Shown one piece after another: positions 53,731 through 64,000 of a DNA stretch of 64,000 bases. Source of the stretch: Mycolicibacterium parafortuitum (GTDB taxonomy: Bacteria; Actinomycetota; Actinomycetes; Mycobacteriales; Mycobacteriaceae); NCBI RefSeq assembly GCF_010725485.1, contig NZ_AP022598.1, positions 4,588,001-4,652,000 on the forward strand, in the 5' to 3' direction. The notes under the pieces were generated by a model. It had not been told where the DNA came from. It saw only the letters and a program-made list of their open reading frames with translations, and did no database searches. Both the position numbers and the translations under genes were made by a program. Each line of letters opens with the position of its first letter. The stretch's first letter is position 1.

Positions 53731-54549
53731 TTAGCGCGCAGGTTTCGGGCAGGAGGGATGCGTGCCGGCCGTGACCAGATCGGCGACGGCGCTGCGCGGA
53801 TCACCACTGGTGACCAGGCCCTCGCCGACGAGGACGCCGTCGGCGCCCGCACCCGCGTAGGCGAGCAGATCCGCGGTGCCGCGCACCCCGGACTCGGCGA
53901 TCTTGATGACGTTGCTGGGCAACCCCGGCGCGATGCGCGCGAAGCAGTCCCTGTCGACCTCGAGGGTCTTGAGGTTACGGGCGTTCACGCCGATCACGGT
54001 GGCGCCGGCCTGCAGCGCACGGTCGGCCTCTTCCTCGGTGTGCACCTCGACCAGGGCGGTCATCCCGAGCGATTCGGTGCGTTCCAGCAGCGATTCCAGC
54101 GCGGGCTGTTCCAGGGCGGCGACGATCAGCAGCAGCAAATCGGCGCCGTGCGCCCGCGCCTCGTGGATCTGGTACGGCTTGACGATAAAGTCCTTGCGCA
54201 GCACCGGGATCGACACCGACGCGCGCACCGCGTCCAGGTCGGCGAGCGAGCCGTTGAAACGTCGCTGTTCGGTCAGCACGCTGATCGCGCGGGCTCCGCC
54301 GCTCTCGTAGGCGGACGCGAGTTCGGCCGGATCGGCGATCGGGGCCAGCTCGCCGCGGGACGGGCTGGCCCGCTTCACCTCGGCGATCACCGCGATCCCC
54401 GGCTCCCGCAGGGCAGCCATCACGTCGAGCGGCGCAGGCGCGCGCTCGGCCTGTGCCTTGACCTCAGCCAGGCTGACGGCGGCTTCGCGAGCGGCAACGT
54501 CAGCACGTACTCCCTCGAGGATGGAATCGAGGACGGTCGCCGAACCCAT
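53731..54549 (-). CDS. trpC: Indole-3-glycerol-phosphate synthase
   Basis: The 272-residue TIM barrel closes the indole ring from CdRP. Conserved catalytic segments are [15 protein letters not shown] (Lys), [17 protein letters not shown] (Lys), LVEVHTEEE (Glu), [13 protein letters not shown] and ESGV near the end. ATG 54549 is preceded by AGGGGAAGGGAAG. It is separated by 65 bases from the membrane-protein gene upstream. Confidence 0.95.
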   Translation of the reverse strand: MGSATVLDSILEGVRADVAAREAAVSLAEVKAQAERAPAPLDVMAALREPGIAVIAEVKRASPSRGELAPIADPAELASAYESGGARAISVLTEQRRFNGSLADLDAVRASVSIPVLRKDFIVKPYQIHEARAHGADLLLLIVAALEQPALESLLERTESLGMTALVEVHTEEEADRALQAGATVIGVNARNLKTLEVDRDCFARIAPGLPSNVIKIAESGVRGTADLLAYAGAGADGVLVGEGLVTSGDPRSAVADLVTAGTHPSCPKPAR

Positions 54550-54614
54550 AGGCGTCGCTTCCCTTCCCCTGACGGCCGTTCGATGCATACCGAAGGGTAG
54601 TCGCCGACGAGCCA

Positions 54615-55211
54615 TCAGTTGTCACCGCCCCTGTTGTCAGGGTTGGTCGGGTCACGGCCCTCGTCGAGCGCGTCCCACATCATCCGCTCCGACATCGACC
54701 CCTGCGCGGGCGTGCCCGCATCGACGTCACCAGCCGGGCGACGGGTGAACCGGGCGGCATCGGCGCGTCCACCGGCCGCCGACCGCATCAGCAGAACAGC
54801 ACCGGCCAACGCCAGCACCGCTGTGACGAGAGTCACCGTTGCGCCGGTGTAGTAGCGCTCGGTCCCGGTCAGATCGGCCACCGGCACCTCCGCGAGCCGG
54901 GCGGCGCGGACAGCCACGTCGGTGACCACCCACAAGCTGATCGCGAGGTAGCCCATGCCCGCACTCGCGGCGGCGACGAGCACCGCCAGGATCCGCAGCG
55001 GCCATCCGCGCACCGCCAGCGCCGCGACCGCGGCCGCGGCCAGCAACAGCGCGAGCGGCACCAGCGCCGTGGACCACGTGGAGCCCGCCAGATCGGTCGT
55101 CTTCGGTTGCCCGAGGCCGTCGAACGAACTGATCTGAACCCATGTCAGGCGCGAGGCGCCCCACAGGCCCACCGCGGCGAGCAGAAGCAGGAGTTGCGCG
55201 ACCCGGGTCAC
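54615..55211 (-). CDS. Trp-operon-associated membrane protein (TIGR02234 type)
   Basis: The 198-residue protein has four hydrophobic helices ([73 protein letters not shown]) and an Asp/Asn-rich C-terminus. A protein of this type lies between trpE and trpC in most mycobacteria and other actinobacteria. A role in tryptophan or precursor transport or regulation has been suggested only by position. GTG 55211 overlaps the trpE stop (GTGA). Confidence 0.85.
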   Translation of the reverse strand: MTRVAQLLLLLAAVGLWGASRLTWVQISSFDGLGQPKTTDLAGSTWSTALVPLALLLAAAAVAALAVRGWPLRILAVLVAAASAGMGYLAISLWVVTDVAVRAARLAEVPVADLTGTERYYTGATVTLVTAVLALAGAVLLMRSAAGGRADAARFTRRPAGDVDAGTPAQGSMSERMMWDALDEGRDPTNPDNRGGDN

Positions 55212-56734
55212 GGCTCTCTCAGCGTCTCGGCGGCGGCGATCGCGGCGAGCACCGCTCGCGCCTTGTTCGCGGACTCGTTGTACTCGTACGGACCGTTGGA
55301 ATCCGCGACAACGCCACCACCGGCCTGCACGTAGGCGGTGCCGTCGCGCATCAACGCGGTCCGGATCGCGATCGCGAAGTCGGCGTTGCCCGCAAAATCG
55401 AGATAGCCGAGCACGCCGCCGTAGAGGCCGCGGCGGGTCTTCTCGACCTCCTCGATGAGCTCCATCGCCCGCACCTTCGGCGCACCCGACAGCGTCCCGG
55501 CCGGGAAGCAGGCCGTCACGGCGTCCAGCGCGGTCCTGCCGTCGGCGAGCAGTCCGGTCACCGTCGACACCAGGTGCATCACGTGGCTGTAGCGCTCGAT
55601 GTGGCTGTAATCCTCGACCTTCACCGTGCCCGGCCGGCACACGCGGCCCAGGTCGTTGCGGCCGAGATCGACGAGCATCAGGTGCTCGGCGAGTTCCTTC
55701 TCGTCGGACAGCAGTTCCTTCTCCAGGAGAAGGTCTTCCTCCTCGGTGTCACCGCGCCACCGGGTGCCGGCGATCGGGTGCGTGGTGGCGCGCCCGTCCT
55801 TGACGGTGACGAGCGCCTCGGGGCTGGATCCCACGATCGAGAAGTCCAGTCCCCCATCGCTGTTCGGGACGTTGAGCAGGTACATGTACGGGCTGGGGTT
55901 GGTCACCCGCAGCATCCGGTAGACATCCAGCGGGTCCGCGTCGGTGTCCATCTCGAAGCGCTGGGACGGCACCACCTGGAAGGCCTCACCGGCCTCGATG
56001 TCGCCGACCAGCTTGTCGACGACCTTCGTGTACTCCTGCACGGTCAGCTGCGCGCGATGCTGCGGGGCGGGCCGGCTGAACGTCGCCACGGTCGAGGCCA
56101 GCGGCTCGGCCAGCGCCGCGGTCATCACATCCAGCCGCGCGACGGCGTCGTCATAGGCCTCGTCGACGCGCTCGTCGGTGCCGTTCCAGTTCACCGCGTT
56201 CGCGATCAGCGTGATCGTGCCCTCGTGGTGGTCGACGGCGGCGATGTCGGTGGCCAGCAACAGCATCATGTCCGGCAGCCCGAGGTCGTCGACCGTCAGC
56301 TCCGGCAGCCGCTCCAGCCGGCGCACCATGTCGTAGGCGAAGAACCCGACCAGGCCCGACGACAACGGCGGCAGACCGGACAACGGGGCGGTCTCCAGCA
56401 GCGACAGCGTCGACCTCAGCGCCTCCAGCGGGTCACCGCCCGCGGGGGCGTCCTGCGGGATGACGCCGAGCCATACCGCCTCGCCGTCGCGCACCGTCAG
56501 AGCCGACGGTGCCCCCGCGCCGATGAACGACCAGCGCGACCACGACCGCCCGTTCTCCGCGGACTCCAGCAGGAACGTTCCGGGCCGGTTGGCGGCCAGC
56601 TTGCGATACGCCGACAACGGCGTCTCGCTGTCGGCGAGCACCTTGCGGGTCACCGGGACCACGCGATGCTCGGCGGCCAGCGTCCGGAAGTCCTCCCGCG
56701 AGGTCGTCACGGTCAGGTCGGCGGTCGTCTGCAC
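55208..56734 (-). CDS. trpE: Anthranilate synthase component I
   Basis: The 508-residue enzyme makes anthranilate from chorismate with ammonia from the glutaminase partner, which is not in the window. The Trp feedback site is [20 protein letters not shown] (LLES motif). The chorismate-site segments [53 protein letters not shown] and [16 protein letters not shown] are all intact. GTG 56734 is only 32 bases from the divergent bcp start, so there is no room for a Trp leader peptide. Confidence 0.95.
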   Translation of the reverse strand: MQTTADLTVTTSREDFRTLAAEHRVVPVTRKVLADSETPLSAYRKLAANRPGTFLLESAENGRSWSRWSFIGAGAPSALTVRDGEAVWLGVIPQDAPAGGDPLEALRSTLSLLETAPLSGLPPLSSGLVGFFAYDMVRRLERLPELTVDDLGLPDMMLLLATDIAAVDHHEGTITLIANAVNWNGTDERVDEAYDDAVARLDVMTAALAEPLASTVATFSRPAPQHRAQLTVQEYTKVVDKLVGDIEAGEAFQVVPSQRFEMDTDADPLDVYRMLRVTNPSPYMYLLNVPNSDGGLDFSIVGSSPEALVTVKDGRATTHPIAGTRWRGDTEEEDLLLEKELLSDEKELAEHLMLVDLGRNDLGRVCRPGTVKVEDYSHIERYSHVMHLVSTVTGLLADGRTALDAVTACFPAGTLSGAPKVRAMELIEEVEKTRRGLYGGVLGYLDFAGNADFAIAIRTALMRDGTAYVQAGGGVVADSNGPYEYNESANKARAVLAAIAAAETLREP

Positions 56735-56766
56735 GCCGCGATTCTCCCAGACGTACCGTGATAAGC

Positions 56767-57231
56767 ATGAATCCCCTCAAACCGGGTGATCGGGTCGCCG
56801 AGTTCGAACTGCCGGACCAGACGGGCACGACGCGCACGCTCACCGAGCTGCTGGCCGACGGACCGATCGTGCTGTTCTTCTATCCGGCCGCGATGACGCC
56901 CGGCTGCACCAAGGAAGCCTGTCACTTCCGAGACCTGGCCTCGGAGTTCGCCGCGGCCGGGGCTACCCGGGTCGGCATCAGCGCCGACAGCGTCGACAAG
57001 CAGGCCCAGTTCGCCGACAAGCAGAACTTCGACTATCCGCTGCTGTCGGACACCGAGGGTGTGGTCGCCGAGCAGTTCGGCGTCAAGCGCGGGCTGCTCG
57101 GCAAGTTCATGCCGGTCAAGCGCACCACGTTCGTCATCGACACCGACCGCACCGTGCTGGCGGCCATCGCCAGCGAGTTCAGCATGGACACCCACGCCGA
57201 CAAGGCACTGGAGGTGCTGAGGTCCCGGTGA
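56767..57231 (+). CDS. bcp: Peroxiredoxin Bcp (PrxQ type)
   Basis: The 154-residue thiol peroxidase has the peroxidatic Cys47 in [12 protein letters not shown] and a second Cys52 five residues on, the atypical 2-Cys arrangement of PrxQ/Bcp. [10 protein letters not shown] and Arg in [14 protein letters not shown] complete the site. ATG 56767 is preferred, since a GTG three codons earlier lies at the likely transcript start. It corresponds to Rv1608c (bcpB). Its stop overlaps the downstream ABC ATPase gene by 4 bases. Confidence 0.92.
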   Translation: MNPLKPGDRVAEFELPDQTGTTRTLTELLADGPIVLFFYPAAMTPGCTKEACHFRDLASEFAAAGATRVGISADSVDKQAQFADKQNFDYPLLSDTEGVVAEQFGVKRGLLGKFMPVKRTTFVIDTDRTVLAAIASEFSMDTHADKALEVLRSR

Positions 57232-58022
57232 CACCGGTTCTTGAGCTCACCGATGTGACGTTCCGCCGCAACGGTAAGCAGATCATCGACGGCATCTCGC
57301 TGACCGTGCGCGAAGGCGAGCACTGGGCGCTGCTCGGCCCGAACGGCGCGGGCAAGAGCACACTGCTGGGTTTCTGTGCGGCAGTGACGTTCCCGTCCTC
57401 GGGCACGGTGCGGATCCTCGGGCAGCAGATGGGCCGGGTGGATCTAGCGTCGCTGCGGCACTCGATCGGGCACGTCAACCCGCGTCACCAGTTGCAGTAC
57501 TCGCTGACCGTGCGCGACGTCGTGATGACCGGGATCACCGCGACCATCGACACGCCGATGCGGTGGACGGCCTCGGGCGAGGAGTCCGCCCGCGCCGACG
57601 CGATGATCGACGCGGTCGGGTTGTCCCACAAGGCCGGCGACGTGTGGCCGACGCTGTCGCAGGGCGAACGCGGCCGCACACTGATCGCCAGGGCGTTGAT
57701 CGCCGAACCGCGGCTGCTACTGCTCGACGAACCGTCCACCGGGCTGGATGTGGCTGCCCGCGAACAGCTTCTGGAGACCATCGACTCGCTCGACCAGACC
57801 CACCCCGAAGTGGCGTCGATCCTCGTCACGCACCATCTGGAGGAACTGCCGACCACGACGACGCACGCGCTGCTGATCGCCGAGGGCCGCGCCGTCGCCA
57901 GCGGCCCGGCTCGCGAGACGATCACCACCGAGACGGTGTCGGAGGCCTTCGCCCATCCTGTGGTGGTGGGGTACGACGACGGGCGCTGGACGGCGCGGGC
58001 GAAAGCGTCGCGGATTATCTAG
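57228..58022 (+). CDS. ABC transporter ATPase (YlmA-like), orphan
   Basis: The 264-residue ATPase has Walker A LLGPNGAGKSTLLG (about residue 35), signature TLSQGERGRTLIARAL, Walker B LLLLDEPSTGLD and switch His in ILVTHHLEELP. It most resembles the YlmA/ModF-type iron or metal ATPases. No permease or binding protein gene is next to it, so its partner is encoded elsewhere or it acts without one. GTG 57228 is coupled to bcp (GTGA), which hints at a role in oxidative or metal stress. Confidence 0.85.
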   Translation: MTPVLELTDVTFRRNGKQIIDGISLTVREGEHWALLGPNGAGKSTLLGFCAAVTFPSSGTVRILGQQMGRVDLASLRHSIGHVNPRHQLQYSLTVRDVVMTGITATIDTPMRWTASGEESARADAMIDAVGLSHKAGDVWPTLSQGERGRTLIARALIAEPRLLLLDEPSTGLDVAAREQLLETIDSLDQTHPEVASILVTHHLEELPTTTTHALLIAEGRAVASGPARETITTETVSEAFAHPVVVGYDDGRWTARAKASRII

Positions 58023-58028
58023 CCCTGC

Positions 58029-58047
58029 CGAATCTGAGGCAGATTCG
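58029..58047. terminator. Perfect hairpin between convergent ABC ATPase and hisI genes
   Basis: CGAATCTG, loop AGG, CAGATTCG: an 8-bp perfect stem 6 bases after the ATPase stop and 16 bases after the hisI stop on the other strand. It is well placed to end both the bcp-ATPase and the his transcripts. Confidence 0.7.
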
Positions 58048-58063
58048 ACGTGAGCGCCGGGGG

Positions 58064-58414
58064 CTACGCCTCCGGGCCGAGCAGCAGGTCGGCGTCGAAA
58101 CAGCTGTGGTCGCCGGTATGGCAGGCGCCGCCGACCTGATCGACCTCCAGCAGCACGGTGTCCCCGTCGCAGTCCAGTCGCACCGAGTGCACATGCTGGG
58201 TGTGGCCCGATGTCAGGCCCTTCACCCACTGCTCGTTGCGGGAGCGGGAAAAGTACGTCGCCTCACGGGTTTCCAGCGTGCGAGCCAGCGCGTCGTCGTC
58301 CATCCAGGCCACCATCAGCACGTCCCCGCTGCCGCGTTCCTGCACGACAGCGGTGAACAGGCCTTCGGCGTTGCGCTTGAGCCTGGCCGCGATCGCGGGG
58401 TCGAGACCGCTCAT
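58064..58414 (-). CDS. hisI: Phosphoribosyl-AMP cyclohydrolase
   Basis: The 116-residue zinc enzyme catalyses the third step of histidine synthesis. Zinc and catalytic residues are visible in [24 protein letters not shown], [20 protein letters not shown] and [12 protein letters not shown] (Cys, Cys, Cys). It lacks the HisE domain, as usual in actinobacteria. ATG 58414 overlaps the hisF stop (ATGA). It is the last gene of the his operon. Confidence 0.94.
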   Translation of the reverse strand: MSGLDPAIAARLKRNAEGLFTAVVQERGSGDVLMVAWMDDDALARTLETREATYFSRSRNEQWVKGLTSGHTQHVHSVRLDCDGDTVLLEVDQVGGACHTGDHSCFDADLLLGPEA

Positions 58415-59196
58415 CGGACCGTGATCCCTTCGGCCTTCATCGCCGCCTTCACCTCACCGATCGTCAGATCGCGGAAGTGGAACACGCTGGCGGCCAGTAC
58501 TGCGTCGGCGCCGGCGAACACCGCCGGCGCGAAGTGCTCCACCGCGCCCGCGCCGCCGCTGGCGATCACCGGCACGGTCACCGCACCGCGCACCGCGCGC
58601 AGCATCTTCAGGTCGAAGCCGGCCTTGGTGCCGTCGGCGTCCATCGAGTTCAGCAGGATCTCCCCGACCCCGAGTTCAGCGCCCTGCGTGGCCCATTCGA
58701 CCGCGTCGATGCCCGTGCCGCGGCGGCCACCGTGGGTGGTGACCTCCCATCCCGACGGTGTGGGCTGCGAACCCTCGGGCACGGTGCGCGCGTCGACCGA
58801 CAGCACGATGCACTGCGAACCGAACTGCCGAGACAGCTCGGCGAGCAGTTCGGGGCGTGCGATCGCGGCGGTGTTCACCGACACCTTGTCCGCGCCCGCA
58901 CGCAGCAGCACGTCGACGTCGGCGATCGAGCGGACACCGCCGCCGACGGTCAGCGGGATGAAAACCTGCTCGGCGGTACGGCGCACCACGTCGAGCATCG
59001 TGCTGCGGCCGGACGACGACGCGGTCACGTCCAGGAAGGTCAGCTCGTCGGCGCCCTCGGCGTCGTAGGCGGCCGCGAGCTCCACCGGGTCGCCGGCGTC
59101 ACGCAGGTTCGCAAAGTTCACGCCCTTGACGACCCTGCCGTCATCGACGTCCAGGCAAGGGATCACCCGGGTCGCGACGTCGCTCGCAGCCTTCAC
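58411..59196 (-). CDS. hisF: Imidazole glycerol phosphate synthase cyclase subunit
   Basis: The 261-residue TIM barrel pairs with HisH. Catalytic Asp residues are in [19 protein letters not shown] (near residue 14) and IVLSVDART (near residue 133). The phosphate loops [10 protein letters not shown] and [13 protein letters not shown] are intact. ATG 59196 overlaps the impA stop by 4 bases. Confidence 0.95.
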   Translation of the reverse strand: MKAASDVATRVIPCLDVDDGRVVKGVNFANLRDAGDPVELAAAYDAEGADELTFLDVTASSSGRSTMLDVVRRTAEQVFIPLTVGGGVRSIADVDVLLRAGADKVSVNTAAIARPELLAELSRQFGSQCIVLSVDARTVPEGSQPTPSGWEVTTHGGRRGTGIDAVEWATQGAELGVGEILLNSMDADGTKAGFDLKMLRAVRGAVTVPVIASGGAGAVEHFAPAVFAGADAVLAASVFHFRDLTIGEVKAAMKAEGITVR

Positions 59197-60011
59197 AGGT
59201 AGTCCTTCGGGTCACCGGCGGCGCGCACGATCTCCAGGAGCTCCTCGTGCACCCCGGGTGCAGCGGCCAACGCCGACGGTGACGACGCCGTCCACGGCTC
59301 ACCGGCCAGATCGGTGACGATGCCCCCGGCAGCTCGCACCAGCGCCACACCGGCAGCATGGTCCCACACGTGGTGTCCGAAACTGATTGCCCCGCCCAGG
59401 ATTCCGGCAGCGACGTAGGCGAAGTCCACGCCGGTCGCGCCGTGCATGCGCATCCGTGAGCATTCCCGGCTCAGGTTCTCCAGCACCTTGACCCGGTACC
59501 GGCCCGGGTAGCGGCCCCGAGAGTCGATGTTGAAGGTGCCCGTCCCGACGATGGATTCGGCGAGAGTCACCGGTGCCAGCGCGGGGAGTTCCTCGTCGTT
59601 GCAGCGCACGGGCGAACCCTGCATCGACGTGTACCGCTGGCCGGTGAACGGCAGCCACGTCAGCCCGAGCACCGGTTCACCGTCCACGAGCAGACCGAGC
59701 AGGATCGCGGCCGTCGGCAGACCCGCCGCGTAGTTGAACGTGCCGTCGATCGGGTCGAGCACCCACACCTGTTCGGCGTCCAGCGATTCGCCGCCGAACT
59801 CCTCGCCGTGCACACCGATACCGGTCAGCCTGGTCAACTCGGCGACCACGCGCCGCTCGATCGCGAGGTCGACCTCGGTGGCGAAGTCGTTGCCTTTCTT
59901 CGCCACCGCGGAGTCGGCACGGTGCCCGGCGACGAACTGCGCCGACGCGCCGTCGAGGACACCTACCGCCGTGTCGAGCAGATCCGTCAGCTGCTGTTGG
60001 TCGAGCGTCAC
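59193..60011 (-). CDS. impA: Inositol-monophosphatase-family phosphatase in the his operon
   Basis: The 272-residue enzyme has the Mg-dependent phosphatase motifs [11 protein letters not shown] (Glu), [19 protein letters not shown] (DPIDGT) and [17 protein letters not shown] (WDxAAG). It is the counterpart of ImpA (Rv1604), conserved between hisA and hisF in mycobacteria. Inositol phosphate or histidinol phosphate are possible substrates, and position suggests but does not prove a histidine role. GTG 60011 overlaps the hisA stop (GTGA). Confidence 0.9.
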   Translation of the reverse strand: MTLDQQQLTDLLDTAVGVLDGASAQFVAGHRADSAVAKKGNDFATEVDLAIERRVVAELTRLTGIGVHGEEFGGESLDAEQVWVLDPIDGTFNYAAGLPTAAILLGLLVDGEPVLGLTWLPFTGQRYTSMQGSPVRCNDEELPALAPVTLAESIVGTGTFNIDSRGRYPGRYRVKVLENLSRECSRMRMHGATGVDFAYVAAGILGGAISFGHHVWDHAAGVALVRAAGGIVTDLAGEPWTASSPSALAAAPGVHEELLEIVRAAGDPKDYL

Positions 60012-60772
60012 GTTCGGACCGCGTCGAGAGCCTGCGGCAACGTGAAACGTCCCGCGTAGAGCGCCTTTCCGACGATGGCACCCTCGACGCCGCGGTCGGT
60101 CAGCGTGGCGATCGCGCGCAGGTCGTCGAGGCTGGACACCCCGCCGGACGCGATGACCGGCGCGTCGGTGCGCTCGCAGACCTGGGCGAGCAGGTCCAGG
60201 TTCGGTCCGTTGAGGGTGCCGTCCTTGGTGACGTCCGTGACGACGAACCGCGAACATCCCTCGCCGTCAAGGCGTTCCAGCACGGTCCACAGGTCACCGC
60301 CGTCGGTCTCCCAGCCGCGACCACGCAGCCGGTACTGACCGTCCTCGATCTTGACGTCGAGCCCGACGGCCACCTGCTCACCATGCTCGGCGACCACCTT
60401 GGCGCACCACTGCGGGTTCTCCAGCGCCGCGGTGCCGAGGTTCACCCGCGCGCAGCCGGTCGCCAGCGCGGCGGCCAGCGACTCGTCGTCACGAATGCCG
60501 CCGGACAGTTCGACGGCGACGTCGAGCTTGCCGACGACCTCGGCGAGCAGTTCCCGGTTGGACCCGCGGCCGAACGCCGCATCGAGGTCGACCAGATGGA
60601 TCCACTCGGCACCGTCGCGCTGCCACGTCATCGCCGCTTCCAGCGCCGAGCCGTACTCGGTCTCGCTGCCGGCCTGCCCCTGCACCAGGCGCACCGCGCG
60701 GCCCTCGACGACGTCGACGGCGGGCAGCAGGATCAGTTTCGACGAGGCATTCACCGGATTCACGCTGGTCAA
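60008..60772 (-). CDS. hisA: ProFAR isomerase, probably bifunctional PriA
   Basis: About 254 residues. Catalytic Asp residues are in [18 protein letters not shown] and [29 protein letters not shown] and [14 protein letters not shown] bind the phosphates. In mycobacteria this protein, PriA, also performs the TrpF step, which fits the absence of trpF among the trp genes here. The TTG at 60772 would overlap the hisH stop as TTGA, in line with the rest of the operon. GTG 60763 is a standard alternative only three codons in. Confidence 0.92.
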   Translation of the reverse strand: MTSVNPVNASSKLILLPAVDVVEGRAVRLVQGQAGSETEYGSALEAAMTWQRDGAEWIHLVDLDAAFGRGSNRELLAEVVGKLDVAVELSGGIRDDESLAAALATGCARVNLGTAALENPQWCAKVVAEHGEQVAVGLDVKIEDGQYRLRGRGWETDGGDLWTVLERLDGEGCSRFVVTDVTKDGTLNGPNLDLLAQVCERTDAPVIASGGVSSLDDLRAIATLTDRGVEGAIVGKALYAGRFTLPQALDAVRT

Positions 60773-61385
60773 CTTAGCGCCCCAACCCAGTTCGACAGTA
60801 ATTCGGCGCCCGCGTCCCCGCTCTTCTCCGGGTGGAACTGGGTCGCCGACAGCGGTCCGTCCTCGACCGCGGCCAGGAACGGCACGTGGTGGGTGGCCCA
60901 GGTCAGCAGCGCCGCCGGGTCACCCTCCCACTGCTGGGCGGCGTAGGAGTGCACGAAGTAAAAGCGGGTGTCGGCGCTCATACCCTTGAACAGCACGCTG
61001 CCGGCCGGGGCGTCGACGACGTTCCAGCCCATGTGCGGAATCACCGGTGCGTCGAGCCGGACCACCGAACCAGGCCACTGTCCGCAGCCGGTGGATTCGA
61101 CACCGAACTCGACGCCACGGGAGAACAGGATCTGCATGCCGACGCATACGCCGAGCACCGGTCTGCCCGCGGCGACGCGCTCGGCGATGATCTTGTCGCC
61201 ACCGATGGCGCGCAATCCGTTCATGCACGCCTCGAACGCACCGACCCCGGGGACGACCAGCCCATCGGCATTGGCCGCCGCGCCCGGATCGGCGGTGACC
61301 TCGACCTCGGCCCCGACCCGCTCCAGTGCCCGCTGGGCCGAACGCAGGTTGCCGGACCCGTAGTCGAGTACGACCAGTTTCGTTG

Positions 61386-61389
<4 letters not shown>
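60769..61389 (-). CDS. hisH: Imidazole glycerol phosphate synthase glutaminase subunit
   Basis: The 206-residue class I glutaminase supplies ammonia to HisF. The nucleophile is Cys82 in [13 protein letters not shown], and the His/Glu pair is in [29 protein letters not shown] near the start is typical. GTG 61389 overlaps the hisB stop (GTGA). Confidence 0.95.

Positions 61390-64000
<2,611 letters not shown>

Noticed and set aside
56735..56766. Tryptophan attenuator or T-box before trpE
   Set aside because: The gap to the divergent bcp gene is only 32 bases, too short for a leader peptide and alternative hairpins.

Overview
The window is chromosomal DNA from a fast-growing mycobacterium (Mycolicibacterium / Mycobacterium type). 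The evidence is very high GC with G/C-ending codons, frequent GTG starts, translationally coupled 4-bp overlaps (ATGA/GTGA), and gene blocks whose order matches the M. tuberculosis Rv1599-Rv1626 region: hisDCBHA-impA-hisFI, a bcp peroxiredoxin, trpE-(membrane protein)-trpCBA-lgt, pyk, tesB, cydABDC, a class III cyclase and pdtaR. Species cannot be fixed from the window. gltBD next to pyk fits M. smegmatis-like species better than M. tuberculosis.

Layout from left to right. 1-8.5 kb: a cut thioesterase gene, a frameshifted tspO, a DmpA-type peptidase with an MFS exporter, a lone Rv0910-type SRPBCC gene, and a complete potADBC polyamine importer. 8.5-16.6 kb: small accessory genes (F420-type nitroreductase, DMT exporter, phosphotransferase, enoyl-CoA hydratase and divergent LysR, metallo-beta-lactamase-fold hydrolase, a DoxX protein with an eight-copy 11-residue repeat, a triple-DUF4333 lipoprotein, an SCO6745-family protein, YnfA). 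16.6-21.7 kb: a full livJHMGF branched-chain amino acid ABC operon read leftward. 21.9-25.5 kb: pdtaR and a six-TM nucleotide cyclase diverge, separated by a tRNA-Leu(CAA) and the wreck of an sdhC-sdhA-dicarboxylate transporter operon. 25.4-32.3 kb: a Dps protein, a DUF2339 membrane protein, a MacS-type two-component system and a polar amino acid ABC importer.

32.4-41.6 kb: HdeD-like protein, cydABDC (bd oxidase and its heterodimeric ABC exporter), DUF4190 protein, then tesB and pyk on the other strand. 41.6-64 kb is one long leftward block of core nitrogen and amino acid metabolism: gltBD (glutamate synthase), DUF2752 and TM2 membrane proteins, an inserted HNH (13E12-family) gene with a perfect mycobacterial SOS box, lgt, trpABC and trpE, a small rightward bcp-ABC ATPase pair, and the his operon, with hisD cut by the window edge. 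trpD, trpF and hisG/hisE are absent here. hisA is of the mycobacterial type expected to serve both pathways (PriA).

No CRISPR array, prophage, intact insertion sequence or replication origin was seen. The most unusual items are the deletion-riddled sdh/transporter remnant beside a tRNA with a short variable arm, the DoxX/11-mer/Lys-tail protein, the shortened CydC nucleotide-binding domain, the SOS-controlled and possibly leaderless HNH gene, CTG starts on potA and cydD, and several uncharacterised palindromes.
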